64,000 bases of DNA from Symbiodinium natans (Eukaryota; Sar; Dinophyceae; Suessiales; Symbiodiniaceae): the NCBI GenBank assembly GCA_905221605.1, contig CAJNDS010002121.1, positions 271,501 through 335,500 of the forward strand, in the 5' to 3' direction. Each line of letters starts with the position of its first letter. The first letter of the stretch is position 1. A model generated the notes under the pieces. It was not told where the DNA came from. It ran no database searches and saw only the letters and a program-made list of their open reading frames with translations. A program made the position numbers and the translations under genes. Of this stretch, positions 24,268 to 35,983 are shown one piece after another.

Positions 24268-27200
24268 AGCCCCCTCCCCCCCCCCGCCCCCCCCCCCCCC
24301 CCCCCCCCCCGCCTTGCCCCTGAAACAAACCAGTCCTTGTCAGGTTTCTAGTCCCCCCCTATTGTAAATTCAGGGCTGTTAGTATAAGGGAACATCCCAA
24401 GTTAACCCCTAAAATGCGACACGGTTGAGAGGACGATTTCAACCTCACCGGACTCTCTGCGCAGGCTCGGAGACGTAAACCCTATGCAGACCTAAACCTT
24501 ATGAAGCCCTAAGCCCTAAACCCTAAACCCTAAACCCCACGAAAAATCCCTGAACTCTGAAGGCGCGAGTCGTGAATCCGCAGGAGGAGGTTGATCCTAT
24601 TCTCGTTTTCGGTACCTCCTCCAGAAAAGCGCATAGTCTACGAATTGCCGAAGAACCCCCCAAAATTAAAACTACGCTTCCTTACTAAGGGTAATGTAGG
24701 GATTATTAGTTTTTATTCTTTTGGGGTTCTTTCAGCAACTAGTAGCATGGTGTAGAACAACCTCGCTTGGGTCCACCCCCCTCATGTTTAGGGCTTCGGG
24801 TTGATGGCTTAACCTCTCACAACCAGACCTCAGATACCCAAAACATGCTTGGGCACCCCCCCCCCCCATAGGTTTAGGGTTTCGGGTTGAGGGCCTAACC
24901 TGTCACAACCAGACCCTAAATACCAAAACCCTAAACCCCAAACCCCAAACCCTAATCCCTAAACTTCGACCACCGGAGCTTCTTCAGGGGCGTGGCTTCG
25001 CGGTTTTGGGGGTTTCAGTGTTTCAGAGGGCTGAGGAGTTGCCGGCTCAAGGTCAAGGCCCTACGACGAAGTCTTAAGACCCTCTTGTCCCAAAAATCCT
25101 ATACCAACCCTAAAAACCCAAAAACCATAAAAGCCTTAAGGTTCAGGAGCTTAGGGCAGGGGCACTTAGGGAATTTCCCGGAAGGATCTAAGGTTTAGGG
25201 TTTGGGGTTTAGAAGTACATATTGTCGTGGTGACCCGCCCCTTAAGGACATTGAACATGCTGGAGGGGGGTTGCGAGTTCACCTATTTCCCCCACATGTG
25301 GCCTTGACGAGCCCAAGACAGCCCTGAAGAAGATGGGGGCCCGTTTAGGGGTTAGGGCTTAGAGTTTAGGGTTTACACCCTTGGTTGAATATGAGTTGAG
25401 GGTTTGGGGGCTCGCAAATTCCTAGGCTACTCCTGTGTCTAGTTTTTGTTCTTGCAGGCCTTTATAGGGTTCCAGAGGGAGGGGGGTTCATGAGGTAGGT
25501 GCCTTAGGAACCTTCGGGAAACTTAGGGAGCCTTAGGGAGTAGTAGGGAGTACTAGGGAACATTGGGTTACATGCCTTCTTGAAACCCCCCTCCCCCTTA
25601 AGAACCCTACAAGACCCGGTAGTGATGGCTACATGTCAGAATGGAAGGGTCCCTAAACCCTAAACCCTAAACCCTAAACCCTAGGCTTTGTATGGTCTAG
25701 GCATCTACCGGTTCGATCAATACCGATATGTTGCCCAGGTTTAGGGTTTAGGGTTTAGGGATATATTGCCGGTTGTTACTCGATGGAGTATTGGTAGTAG
25801 TGATGGCAACGGTTCGGTTCGATACTGAAACTAGCGGTATGTGATCGCTAGAGGTGTACTCTACCATTGGGCCAAGTCTAGGGTTTAAAGGAGCTTAGAG
25901 TTTGCTACTATTTGCTTAAGAACCCCAAAAGAATGAAAAGTATTAATGCCCATACTACCCTTAATAAATAAGAATGTTATTTATTTTTTTTTTTTTTTTG
26001 AGGGGGGGGGGGGTTCTTAAGCAATTCGTAGTAAAGGATTTAGGGTTTGCCTTTTGTGTTGGGCAAGGTGCCTTGCTACGAAGATGCACTCAACATGATC
26101 TTGGACTTCGACGACCAAGATGTTCGGGGCTTTGTCCGGGTTTCTGAATTGCGCATCCCTTTTCGGGTGCCCTTCTGTTATGACGGCGGCTATGGTAACC
26201 CCAGATGCTGAACAGCCTTATGAAGAGAACCCTAAGTAGGCCCGAAACCCTAAACCCTAAACCCTATTTCTTACCTAGTTGGGTTTTTTGGCGCTCCCTG
26301 AAGGCGCATTTCGTGCGCGGGTTGATCTAAACTAGGTTCTCTTAAGCCCTAAACCTTGGGATGTTCTCCCTTATGCTAACAGTCCTTCATAGGGATTGTA
26401 GTACCACCCCCCCCCCCCCCCCCTCCCCCCCAGACTCTTAGACCAAAAGCCGACAGAATTGCCTCCTCGACTCCTCCCAAAAAAAGAAATCCCAAGCCCT
26501 GAACCCCAAACCCCAAACCCTAATCCCCAAACCCTAAACCCTAAACCCTAAACCCTAAACCCTAAACCCTAAAACCCAAACAAAAAATCCCGAGAACTTT
26601 CGGGACCCTGGAGGCCAGAAGCCTCAATCTCTTGCATCCAGGGGGCGCCCTCCTCTTCGCTCTAGGGGGGTGTAACTTGCGGGTGGGGCTCTGTCTCTAA
26701 GGGCTTAGGGTTCTGTGAGTCCCTAGGGTTCAGGGTTTAGGGTTTAGGGTTAGGGTTAGGGTTTAGGGTTTAGGGTTTAGGGTTCAGGGTTTAGGGTTTA
26801 GGGTTTAGGGTTTAGGGTTTCGGGTTTAGGGTTTAGGGTTTAGGGTTCAGGGTTTAGGGTTTAGGGTTTTAGGGTTTAGGGTTTAGGGTTTGGGTTTCGG
26901 GTTTAGCTCCTGCTTGAGGGTAGCTTCATGAGCCCTCATTAGGGTCCCCGACCATCTTTCTGACGTATGGGCCCTTACTTTGTTGAGGGGATATAAGGGG
27001 TACATAAGGGGTCCCCGTTTAAGGGCCCATATTAAGGAACCATGTAACTACCCTAAGACTGTCAAACAACCCTAAACCCTAAACCCTAAACCCTAAATCT
27101 ACAAGTATCCCTAAGCTCTTATCGGTAAAGCCCTAAGCCGGCAAAGCTCTTGGGTGTACGTTTCAGGGCTGAGGATCAGACCAGGCCCTGTCTTGTTTGC

Positions 27201-30200
27201 TCGTTTAGGGTTTAGGGTTTAGGGTGTAGGGTTTTGGGTTTTTGGTTTCGGGTTTAGGGTTAGGTTTCTTGTGGTTGGGGTTTAGGGTTTTGATCAATCG
27301 CAAACAGTACCACCTTGTCATCTCTACATAGTTAAAAGACCAGAGCAGCCCGGCGTGTCCTTTCTAAATGGGCACTCATGGTCTGGGTTTAGGGTTTAGA
27401 ATGACGCGAACACCCTTCAATCATTTCCCAAACCCCCATCGTTGCTTGAGACCATCTAAAGCCCAATGTAGGATATATGGGGGGGGGGCTAATGCCTCAG
27501 GGGTCCCATTCCTCCTCACGTCTATACAGCTGCTAAACTTATTTCCAAGTCAAGATTCTCACCTTTGAATCCCTCTATGTTATACATTACCCCAAGTAGC
27601 CGATGCCTAATTACGCAGGCCCCGACATTAGATGCTTGGTTTAACCCGAAACCCGAAACCCTAAACCCTACTTGGCTCAGGATCACCGTATACAGGATGA
27701 CCAGCAACCTTTAGCCTGCAGCCTCAGTCAGTTTGAGGAAGCCGGAGGAGTCACGAAGTTCAGGGTTTAGGGCGGTTTAGGGTTTAGGGTTTAGGGTTTA
27801 GGGTTTAGGGTTTAGGGTGAGTCACTTTGGGCTTATAATTATAGGGAGTTAGTTAGGGTTTCGGGTTAGGGTTTAGGGTTCAGTACTAAGGTACATGGAC
27901 CCTTAGGGTTACGGTTTGGGGTTAGGGAGTTGGGTTTGCGAGAATAAGGGACCCCGATTATAGACCCCCCAAATAGTAGGATCCCCTCAGAATAAGGACC
28001 CCGATAAGGTACCCCGAATATCATAAACCCCTCATTTAGTGATCCGATTCTAGAGGGCTTCTGGGCAGCAAACCCTAAACCCTAAACCCTAAACCCTAAA
28101 CCCTAAACCCTAAACCCTAAACCCTACACCCTACACCCTACACCCTAAACCCTACACCCTAAACCCTAAACCCTAAACCCTAAACCCTAACCTTCTAGGG
28201 GTCCCTTCTTATACTCCTTAAGATCCAGTTCTAGGGAGCTTCTGTGGGCTGTGTGCCCATCTGTGTGGCTCTTCAGCCTCATCTCGTGGACCCTGAGGGC
28301 CTCAAGCCTTAAGTGCTTCTGAGGGTTTAGGGTTTAGGGTTTAGGGTTTAGGGTTTTAGGGATAGGGTTCAGGGCTTAGGGTAAGTGTGAGCTGACAAGG
28401 AAGGTAGAGACGTTGGTTTGTCCACACAGCCGAAATGGTTTATGGTCTAGGGCTGAGGGTTAGGAATTGGGCTTTATACCTGTTGCTCTAGCTAGATCTT
28501 GAAGCCCTAGTTAAGTACCCACATCCGAACCCTAGATCCTAGAGCACCTCAAAGACCGACGTGCTGAAATGTACCTAAACCCTAAACCCTAAACCCTAAA
28601 TCCTTGAGCAGTACAAACAAACACAAGAACCAAGACGAGCCATCGTCAGCGACTTGAGGGACTGCGATGCTCAGAGGCCCCCAGTGGCTAGCGAAGCGAA
28701 AACCGAGGTGGGCATTTCGCAAAATGGGGGTACCCCGCTTGTAGTCCAAATAGAATAGGATCCCCTTAAAGGGACCCTCCCCCCCCCCCCCCCCCCCCCC
28801 CCCAAAAGGGAACCCTAAACCCTAAACCCTAAACCCTAAACCCTAAACCCTAAACCTATGTTCGGAAACCCTCAGGTTGAAACGGCGGCTCAGATGCTTT
28901 ACGGGCTGCTCAGCTGAAGCAGAGCTCTTGAGTCTGTGGGGTTTGGGATGGTTTGGGCTTGGGGGTCTAGGGTTTAGGGTTTAGGGTTTAGGGTCTTCGG
29001 GTCCTTTTCAAGTCCTTTAGGGCATTTGGGGAGTATAGGGCCTCTACGGTCTAGGATTTAGGGTTTAGAATTTGTTTCATGAACAGACCATGTGAAGCCT
29101 TCTTAAGGTTGTCGGGAGTTTGAGTTTACTGTTTGATTGTCTTTGGGCTCAGGGTTCAGGCAGGTGTTTGGGAGGGGTCTTGGGCTGGCGTGATGAGGGG
29201 ACCATAAAGAGCAATTTCGTTGTTTGAATTCGAGGGTTTTGGAACGTAGATGGACTTAGGGGAGTTTCATTTTCATTCGGGTTTTCGTTTTGTGTTTGTT
29301 TTGTTTGTTTTTTTGGGGGTGGGGGCCTGGTGGGGTGGGCTCTCCGTGATAAGTTAGGTCCTTCAAAGTTTAGGGTTTAGGGTTTGAACGTCTATATGGC
29401 TCCAAAACATACATTTGGTGGGTGTACATTCGGGGTTGGCCTTTTGTGGATACTAGACCCGTGCGGCTACCCAGCTCCGACAGCACAGGTGTGGTCGTGT
29501 CTCTTCGGGGGGAACGTTCAGCAGGGACGTGCGGGCACGAAAATCGCCGAGAGAGGAACAATCGATAAACTGAGTCCAGAAGCCGCTGTTCGAGTCTACT
29601 GCACCATCGAATCAAAGGGTGCTGGTATCAAGGCAAGGGGGAGTGTTGCATGCATGCATGTATGTACGTATGTATGTATGTATGTATGTATGTATGTGTA
29701 TATAAAGTTATGTATATGTATAATATGCGGCTCCCGATAAATTGTGGTGGGGCACCCAATAGGAGGACTGCGGAAGCAATTTCACCCGAAGCTGCGTTAT
29801 GAAATGACACATGGTCAGTTCTCAAAATCATGGTCCCTTTTTGGGGTACTCCAAAATGTTAGCGCCTATAAAGACAAAACCCATGAGGGACCCTATTTTA
29901 GAGAAATGACACCCTAAACCCTAAACCGTAAACCCTAAACCCTAAACCCTAAACCCCAAACCCCAAACCCTAAACCCTAAATCCTAACCCTAAACCAGGC
30001 TCATCCATGCCCGCTTCATTTTGACGAGCCGTGGTATGGCTGCCATGCTGGACAAGTACAATTGCTATGCCACACCGGCTTGCTTGGGCTTGAACTTACC
30101 CAAAACCCTAAACCCTAAACCCTGAACCCTAAACCTTAAAACCTCTACACCCTGAACTCCGTTTTTCATTGTTGAGGGGGGGTAAGATAGTGTGGGAGTA

Positions 30201-31865
30201 GGTAGCTCGTTGGTTTTGGCAGTGCATATTAGCGCATATGCGCGTCTAGAGTTCGGACCGTGCACCCTAAGCGCAGGGATTAGGGTTTTAGGGCATTGTC
30301 GGGCCTGTCATACTAGAATCAGGAGCCAAACAGGATCCATCATATAGGTTGATTACCAAAACGACGCCCGCTCCCCCGTCCACATACCCCACGGAACAGA
30401 ATCGGTAGCTGCCTTTGTGTTCCCTGAGCCGTAAACCCGAAACCCTCAAATTCTAGAATTCTGCCGTTCACCCACTCTGACACACCCGGAAACGCTTGCT
30501 CGCTCGAGCACGGGACGCTCAGCTGGACATTGTCCCAGTTCAGCCTAAACCCCTACACCCTATAAAGCCCTATATACCCTGTGCCCTAAACCCTGAAAAC
30601 TCTAAACCTTCTAAACCCTAATTAAGCCTAAACTCCCTAAACCGCGTGGTGGGCCGCACCGCCACGACAAGCGCTGTAGGATGCTCGGGTACCGGTGGGA
30701 TGGTGCTTGGCCCCGGGAGACCTAAACCCTAAACCCTAAGCCCCAAAACCCTGAACCCAAAACCCTAAACCCTAAACCCCAAACTCTTAACCCTAAACCC
30801 TAAACCCTACACCCTAAACCCTAAACCCCTGAACCTCTGAGCGCCTGAACTGGGAAGATGCTAGGGAACAGGCGCCGCAACGGATCGCCCAAATTATCTC
30901 ACAGGTCTTAGGTTTCGGGTTTAGGGCTAGCGTAGGCCTTGGTCTTAGGTTAAGGGTTTAGGGTTTAGGGTGTAAGGTGTAGGGTTTAGGGTTTAGGGTT
31001 TAGGGTGGGTATAGGGTTTAGGGTTTAGGGTGTAGAGGGTTATCTGTGTCCCAGGCTTTGCATGGTTTATTTATAACAGGTCTCGCTAAGTTTGCAAGGT
31101 GTCTTGGACGATCTGATACTTAAGGTTGATATGGCTGATGAAAAAGCAAGCCCTGCACAAACCTTAAACCCGAAGCCCCAAAGCCCCAAACTCGAACCCT
31201 GAACCCTATAAACCCTAAACCCTAAACCCTAAACCCTAAACCCTAACCCTAAACCCTAAACCCTAAACCCTAAATAGACCCTAAACTCGAGGCCCAAAAG
31301 ACCCTAAACGTTCCAGGTGTACGGCAAGTGCCCCTTGACGCAGTGTCTGCTCCCCAGATGGGCGGCGGAGGGCTCTAGGGCTGTGGAGGGCTTTGGGCCC
31401 CGAAACCCGAAGCCCTAAACCCTAAACCCTAAACCCTAAACCCTAAACCCTAAACCCTAAACCCAGTCTTCAGGGGTTTTCGGGTTTATATGAGGGTGTC
31501 TGGGTTTTTAGGGTTTGAGGGTTGAGGGTTTCAGGGTTTTAGGGATTCAGGGTTTAACTTAGGGCTTGGGGTGAAGGGCCCAGAGGTTTGCAGGCGTCAA
31601 GTAGTCCCTTGGGAATACGCTTTCGGCTTTGGGGTTTCAGGGTTTTGCAAGCATCCGCCTCCGTCCAGGATGTTAGCGCTAACCCCTAAACCCTAAACCC
31701 TAAACCTTAAACCCCAAACCCTAAACCCTAAACCTTCAACCTAGGGTTGAGGTCTTGTTGGACCAAAGCTTATGAAGCCGCGAAACCTTGAGCTTCTTTA
31801 GGGAAGTGCGGGCGCGATTTGAGGTGCTTAAGGATGATCATGAAGGGATCTACTCCTCCAGTTCG

Positions 31866-31896
<31 letters not shown>

Positions 31897-34800
31897 AAAC
31901 CTGAACCCTAAATTTTCCAAGACCCCTCTAAAACCCTCTAAGACCCTCTAACACCCTCTAACACCCTCTAACACCCTCTAAAACCCTAAAACCCTCCAAA
32001 ACCTCCAAAACCCTCTGAAACCCTCCAAAACCCTCTAAAACCCTCTCAGCCTGTCAAGCCCCCTAAACCCTAAACCCTAAACCCTAAACCCTAAACCCTA
32101 AACCCTAAACCCTAAACCCTAAACCCTAAACCCCGAAGCCAGCCCCCTCTTCTGAGGTGAGGCGATGAATCAGGCTGTTCTGCCCATTGGAACCTCCGAC
32201 CTGCTACGCCAAAGTGCAGCCAAGGCCCAGCCCCCCCCCCCCATCCTTTTTAAAGCCCTCCTAGGGTTTAGGGTTTAGGGTTTAGGGTTTAGGGTTTAGG
32301 GTTTAGGGTTTAGGGATCAGGGTTTAGGGAGGGTTTAGGGGTGGGTTTTGGGGTTCTGGGTTTTAGGTCAAGCCCTAAACTCGAAAGTTTAGGGCCTGGG
32401 GTCGGACGTCTGGTGTTTAGGGTCGACCGTTCGGGGGCTTAGTGCGTCCCGTTCATAGAAGACATCAACAGGGTTCAACGCACGAGCCAATTTGGGGTGC
32501 AGGATCTATGGGGTTTAGTTAGAGTCTACGGGTTCGGGTTTAGGGTTTAGGGTCGCGGCCTGCAGTTTTGAAAGCGCTTCGGGCTTAAGATGCTCTTGTT
32601 ACATGGGGCGGGGGGCGGGGGGGAAGATCCAAGTTCTGGTTCCCGCGCGACATCCGCGCCACGCGTATGCATAGTGTACGCAGGATACACACGAGATTTA
32701 CAGTGAAGGGCACACCGAGACCCCAAACCCCTACACCCAAGTGGGTGGGGTCAAGGAGCTGTGGGGTGCAGAATGAGGTATTTTTAGGAGACCAAGGGTT
32801 TCGTGTTTAGATCAGGAAAGTCGTTAGGAGGTGGTCCGAAAGATGGGCATCCTTGCAATACCAAAAAAAAACAGGGGAACCTGCCTGATGCCAATACGCG
32901 CATCTTGAACAACTGTGGCTGAAAGGTTAGGTTAGCCTTCCCTAAACCCTAAACCCTAAACCCTAAACCCTAAACCCTTAACCCTTAACCCCCCTAAACC
33001 CAAAACGATTTAGGCATGCGGGTTTAGGGCTTTGGGAGCCCTAATTTTGAGAACTAGCCATGTGCCTGAATATGTCAAGGGGAGTAACTAGGATCCCTGA
33101 GCCGCTTTACACCCATAGGGTATAGGGTTTAAGGTTTAGGGTTTAGGGTTTAGGGATCCTAAACCCCTTAAAACCCTAAACCCTCAACCTTTTTGGGTAC
33201 CCTAAATACCAGGGCCGCCTGATAGCAGCAACCCCAAATGTTCAGGACTCTTTGTGGCCTTCTCTGGGGTTGAAGTGAAGTCCCTTAGAGTTCAGGCAAC
33301 GAACGTTACCAAGCCCTCCTAAACCCCAAGCCCTATAAACCCTACACCCCGCACCCTAAACCCTTCCCCCTGCACCCTAAACCCTAAACCCTGACCCTGC
33401 ACCATAAGCCTTAAGCCCTAAAAGCCCCGCAACATCCCTAATAGACACTCTAAGCCCGTGAGAGCCGCGCAGCTTCACCGAAGGTGTATTGCCCACATTG
33501 CCGCGAGATCTACTTCCCGAAGTCCTCGAAGCTTGAGTGTAGGGAGCTGAGAGCATCTTGGAGACTTCGGGTTTAGGGTTTAGGGCTAGGGTTTAGGGTT
33601 TAGGGTTCAGGGTTTAGGGTTCAGGGTTTAGGGCCCTTGCAGCTATTAGGCATGCTGCGGTTTGAGGTTCGGAGTTTCGGGTTCAGGTTTTAGCTTCTTG
33701 TTTCTGGCTGAGAGTGTAGGGTTGATTTTTGCAGGTCTGCAATCCCTGCCCCCCCAGAACCCTGTGAACCCAAACAAGGCGCTGTGCGTGACTGTGCGCG
33801 CAGAGGGCACTTCGAGTTTCCGGACCCCTCCTGACTGAGAAATGGTGGTTTGGGTGGCGGAGGATTTGGGGGTTTACCCTAAACTCAAAACCCTAAACCC
33901 CTAAACCCCTAAACCCCTAAACCCCTAAACCCCTAAACCCCTAAACCCCTAAACCCCTAAACCCCTAAACCCCTAAACCCCTAAACCCTAAACCCCTAAA
34001 CCCCTAAACCCAAAACCTTAAACCCTACACCCTAAATCGGCTTAAGGTTTCATGTTTAGGTCCCCTCCTGAGGCCACACCTCTCAGCCCTAAACCCTACC
34101 AAACCCCTAAGCTGCGTTGATCCAGGTCTTGATGGCGCTTACTTTGGCACCACCTTTGCGCACCTTTTCTTCCTGACCTACCAACAACTGGCTGGGTTCT
34201 CGGATTTAGGGGTTTAGGGTTTAGGGTTGGGGCTTTGGGTGTAGATTTCAAGTCTTCAAGTGAAAGTGAGGCAATTCAATGACGGCCAAGGATCCACGGG
34301 CCCCATCTCCAAGGCTTCCCTGAACTTGAGCCTTGCCTTGACTCCCAACACGGACAAGCCCCAAGAAAGGCTCATGTTTCCAAACCTCTGACTGTAGGAG
34401 CCCTATATACAAGTGGAGGATTCTCCAAGTGAAGGGGCCTTTTTGGGACAGGGCTCTATGGTGCCATAGGAGCTCCAAGAAAGGATCCTATTTTGGGGAA
34501 CCTCGCAAATGGATCCCTCGGAGTCCAGTTCTCAAGACTGGGCGTGGGGGGGGGGGGGGGGGGGGGGGGGGAGTAAGCCCTAAGCTCTAGAGTCTAAACT
34601 ACCCAAAACCCTATAACATAGGGGTCGGAATAATTACTAGGAGTGCTTTTTTATGATCCCGATATACAAGGAATTGTTTTTCAGAAGGGTTTTCGGGGCC
34701 ATCCTGGTTGAGGGCTCCTTGTTTCGAGATTTCGGGGGTCTTGGGGTTAAGATCCTGAATTCCTACCTCCGTTTCAGCCGGGACTTTGGGATCAGGTCCC

Positions 34801-35983
34801 ACCGACCATGCCAAACCCGCACGCTTCTGCCTCAGCTATAGGTGTTTTTTCAGGGACTACGGGACCCTTAGAAAAAACCCGAAGGGTTTAGGGTTTAGGG
34901 TTTGGGGTTTAGGGTTTAAGGTTTAGGGTTTAGGGTTTAGTAATTATTCCGGGGCTACTTACGTACATCCCGAACAGCCCTCAACCACGACTGTGACATA
35001 ATTCAGGGTAGAAGAATGAAGGAATTTTCCTAGGCCTACTGTTGTCCTGCAGAAGTTTGTTGGTCAAGGGCATTGGAGAACCCTACACCCTGAACCTTGG
35101 ATGGTAAGCTAGCATGTAGGACTGGGATATCGAGTAGGCCCCTGTTCCCTTTTTTGGGGCCAGGCCCCTGTACGAACACCCTTTACACGAAGAGGGTGCC
35201 CGTTTGTTCCGAGCTGGGCACCTTAAACTGGGGTGGGCTTCCCGCAGCCCTACAGCCCTTACAGCTCAAAATGCCCGTAGCCCCTTAGCATGAACGTGTG
35301 CCACGGCGGGCGATGCTTGGTGAAGAGTTCAAGGCTTAGGGTCTAGGGTATAGAAGTTTCGGGCGTGTGGCCTATGGTCCAGCAGTCGGATCCCTGGTTC
35401 TACCTACAGGCTCCTAAACTGGTACCTTTTCGGTGTAGTAGAGCACCCTAGAACGAACTCCAACAGGAACTACGTCGGAGCCTACGGGTGGACCATTGTT
35501 GTGGATGGCAAGGTTTTCCTTGCAGGTTAGTAGCCGAGGAAGTAACCTTGAACCTTTTGCATTGGCTCCCGTTCACACTGTGCCTCAACCTTAAACCCTA
35601 CAGGCTACAGTCCTAAAGCCTGGAGTGATCAAAGCCCGGAGGTCTTCAGACTCCGAACGCTTTCAGCCTAAACCCCTAAACCCTAAACCCTCTTCATCGC
35701 TAAGTCCCCTGTCTTCCATATTTACTTTCGAGACCACAACCTTTGAAGACCCAAAGCCAAAGCACTGCCAAAGTCTCCTGTGCTACCGGGCCCTCGGGTT
35801 TCCAGGTTCAGGGTTTAGGGTTTAGGGTTTAGGGTTTAGGGTTTAGGGTTTAGGGTTTAGGGTTTAGGGCTAAACCCTGAATCTTAAGCCCCAAAGCCCT
35901 CAACCCTTCCCCAGTGCCCGCGAATCTACGGCTTCAAGATCCACAAGAGTGTGAAGGAGAATCTGCGCAGGCCCATTTTTTAA
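21565..35983 (+). CDS. CSNK2B: Casein kinase 2 regulatory (beta) subunit, at least 13 exons
   Basis: Known role: CK2-beta dimerises through a zinc-ribbon and recruits two catalytic CK2-alpha subunits, setting stability and substrate choice. Seen here, in order on the + strand: MFGKVGGDMTTDSEEEL, SGSDRDE, EITWIEWFCHLK, GNEFFVEVDEDYIQ, DDFNLTGLSAQ, VPCYEDALNMILDFDD, VETAAQMLYG, LIHARFILTSRG, YGKCPLTQC, AVLPIGTSDLL, VYCPHCREIYFPKSS, LDGAYFGTTFAHLF and PRIYGFKIHK, then TAA at 35981-35983. These follow the family from end to end. The zinc cysteines are present as CPLTQC and CPHC. About 200 codons are spread over 14.4 kb. Gaps: the acidic loop between 26115 and 28876 is shorter than in animals, a short segment before the last exon was not found, and junctions 31355/32174 and 33536/34126 do not close cleanly. 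Start ATG at 21565 lies three bases after an AG, suitable for trans-splicing. Confidence 0.93.
22029..22064 (+). CDS. CSNK2B: CK2-beta exon 2
   Basis: GTCCAG| then DYSEISGSDRDE, then GC donor GAG|GCCACG. Matches the acidic Ser-rich stretch just before the TWI/SWF motif. Confidence 0.8.
22911..23050. repeat. CCCTAAA block in CK2-beta intron 2
   Basis: About 19 units ending 38 bases before exon 3. Confidence 0.95.
23088..23123 (+). CDS. CSNK2B: CK2-beta exon 3
   Basis: TTGTCAG| then EITWIEWFCHLK, GT donor AAG|GTGCCT. Corresponds to the WI-WFC-LKGNE signature. Confidence 0.9.
23296..23397. repeat. 51-base tandem duplication
   Basis: TTTGGGCGTTTTGGGAT and GCTGCCTAGAGTAACCT recur once with a few substitutions, in CK2-beta intron 3. 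Confidence 0.85.
23749..23790 (+). CDS. CSNK2B: CK2-beta exon 4
   Basis: CTCTCAG| then GNEFFVEVDEDYIQ, near-identical to the family consensus. The only donor in phase is CAG|GATAGA, a GA donor. Confidence 0.95.
24165..24311. repeat. C-rich low-complexity tract
   Basis: About 147 bases, almost only C with scattered G and T, in CK2-beta intron 4. The Pro- and Gly-rich open frames here are artefacts. Confidence 0.95.
24432..24464 (+). CDS. CSNK2B: CK2-beta exon 5
   Basis: Reads DDFNLTGLSAQ after GAGAG|, closed by GC donor CAG|GCTCGG. Confidence 0.95.
25903..26035. mobile_element. Inverted-repeat element, family A
   Basis: CTACTATTTGCTTAAGAACC at left, GGTTCTTAAGCAATTCGTAG at right. Lies in CK2-beta intron 5, 33 bases before exon 6. 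Confidence 0.65.
26068..26121 (+). CDS. CSNK2B: CK2-beta exon 6
   Basis: GGCAAG| then VPCYEDALNMILDFDDQ. The 3' end is uncertain: CAA|GAT (GA donor, 26118) or GAT|GTT (26121), both phase 0. Confidence 0.9.
26718..26900. repeat. TTTAGGG block in CK2-beta intron 6
   Basis: About 25 units with TTCAGGG and TTTCGGG variants. Confidence 0.95.
26955..27060. mobile_element. Inverted-repeat element, family C
   Basis: GACGTATGGGCCCTTAC at left, AAGGGCCCATATTAAGGAAC at right, in CK2-beta intron 6. Confidence 0.6.
28876..28904 (+). CDS. CSNK2B: CK2-beta exon 7
   Basis: CCCTCAG| then VETAAQMLY and two bases of Gly, GC donor GG|GCTGCT. Joins in phase to exon 8. Confidence 0.93.
29657..29698. repeat. (ATGT)n microsatellite
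   Basis: About ten tetranucleotide units in CK2-beta intron 7. Confidence 0.95.
29999..30068 (+). CDS. CSNK2B: CK2-beta exon 8
   Basis: A heptamer block ends in CCCTAAACCAG|, which is the acceptor. Reads LIHARFILTSRGMAAMLDKY; GC donor TAT|GCCACA. Confidence 0.95.
31317..31355 (+). CDS. CSNK2B: CK2-beta exon 9, first zinc knuckle
   Basis: TTCCAG| then VYGKCPLTQCLLP. C-x4-C is the first half of the zinc-ribbon. Length matching to relatives puts the end at CCC|AGATGG, an unusual donor; the border is uncertain. Confidence 0.85.
31914..32050. repeat. Tandem CCCTCTAAAA-type 10-mer
   Basis: About twelve degenerate units between a C run and a CCCTAAA block. Confidence 0.75.
32174..32224 (+). CDS. 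CSNK2B: CK2-beta exon 10
   Basis: GAATCAG| then AVLPIGTSDLLRQSAAK, GC donor AAG|GCCCAG, phase 0 into exon 11. Confidence 0.92.
33484..33536 (+). CDS. CSNK2B: CK2-beta exon 11, second zinc knuckle
   Basis: ACCGAAG| then VYCPHCREIYFPKSSKL; C-x2-C completes the zinc site. Likely donor GA|GTGTAG, but that phase does not match exon 12. Confidence 0.92.
33891..34030. repeat. CCCCTAAA variant block in CK2-beta intron 11
   Basis: About 14 tandem 8-mers followed by CCCTAAA variants. Confidence 0.9.
34126..34190 (+). CDS. CSNK2B: CK2-beta exon 12
   Basis: ATCCAG| then LDGAYFGTTFAHLFFLTYQ, GC donor CTG|GCTGGG. Needs phase 1 input. Confidence 0.93.
35915..35983 (+). CDS. CSNK2B: CK2-beta last exon and stop
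   Basis: CCCCAG| then CPRIYGFKIHKSVKENLRR and a TAA stop at 35981. Relatives have VPRIYGFK; Val is Cys here. Confidence 0.93.
   Translation, partial: CPRIYGFKIHKSVKENLRRPIF

Noticed and set aside
24113-24351. Pro-rich and Gly-rich open frames on both strands
   Set aside because: Translation of a C/G low-complexity tract within a CK2-beta intron.
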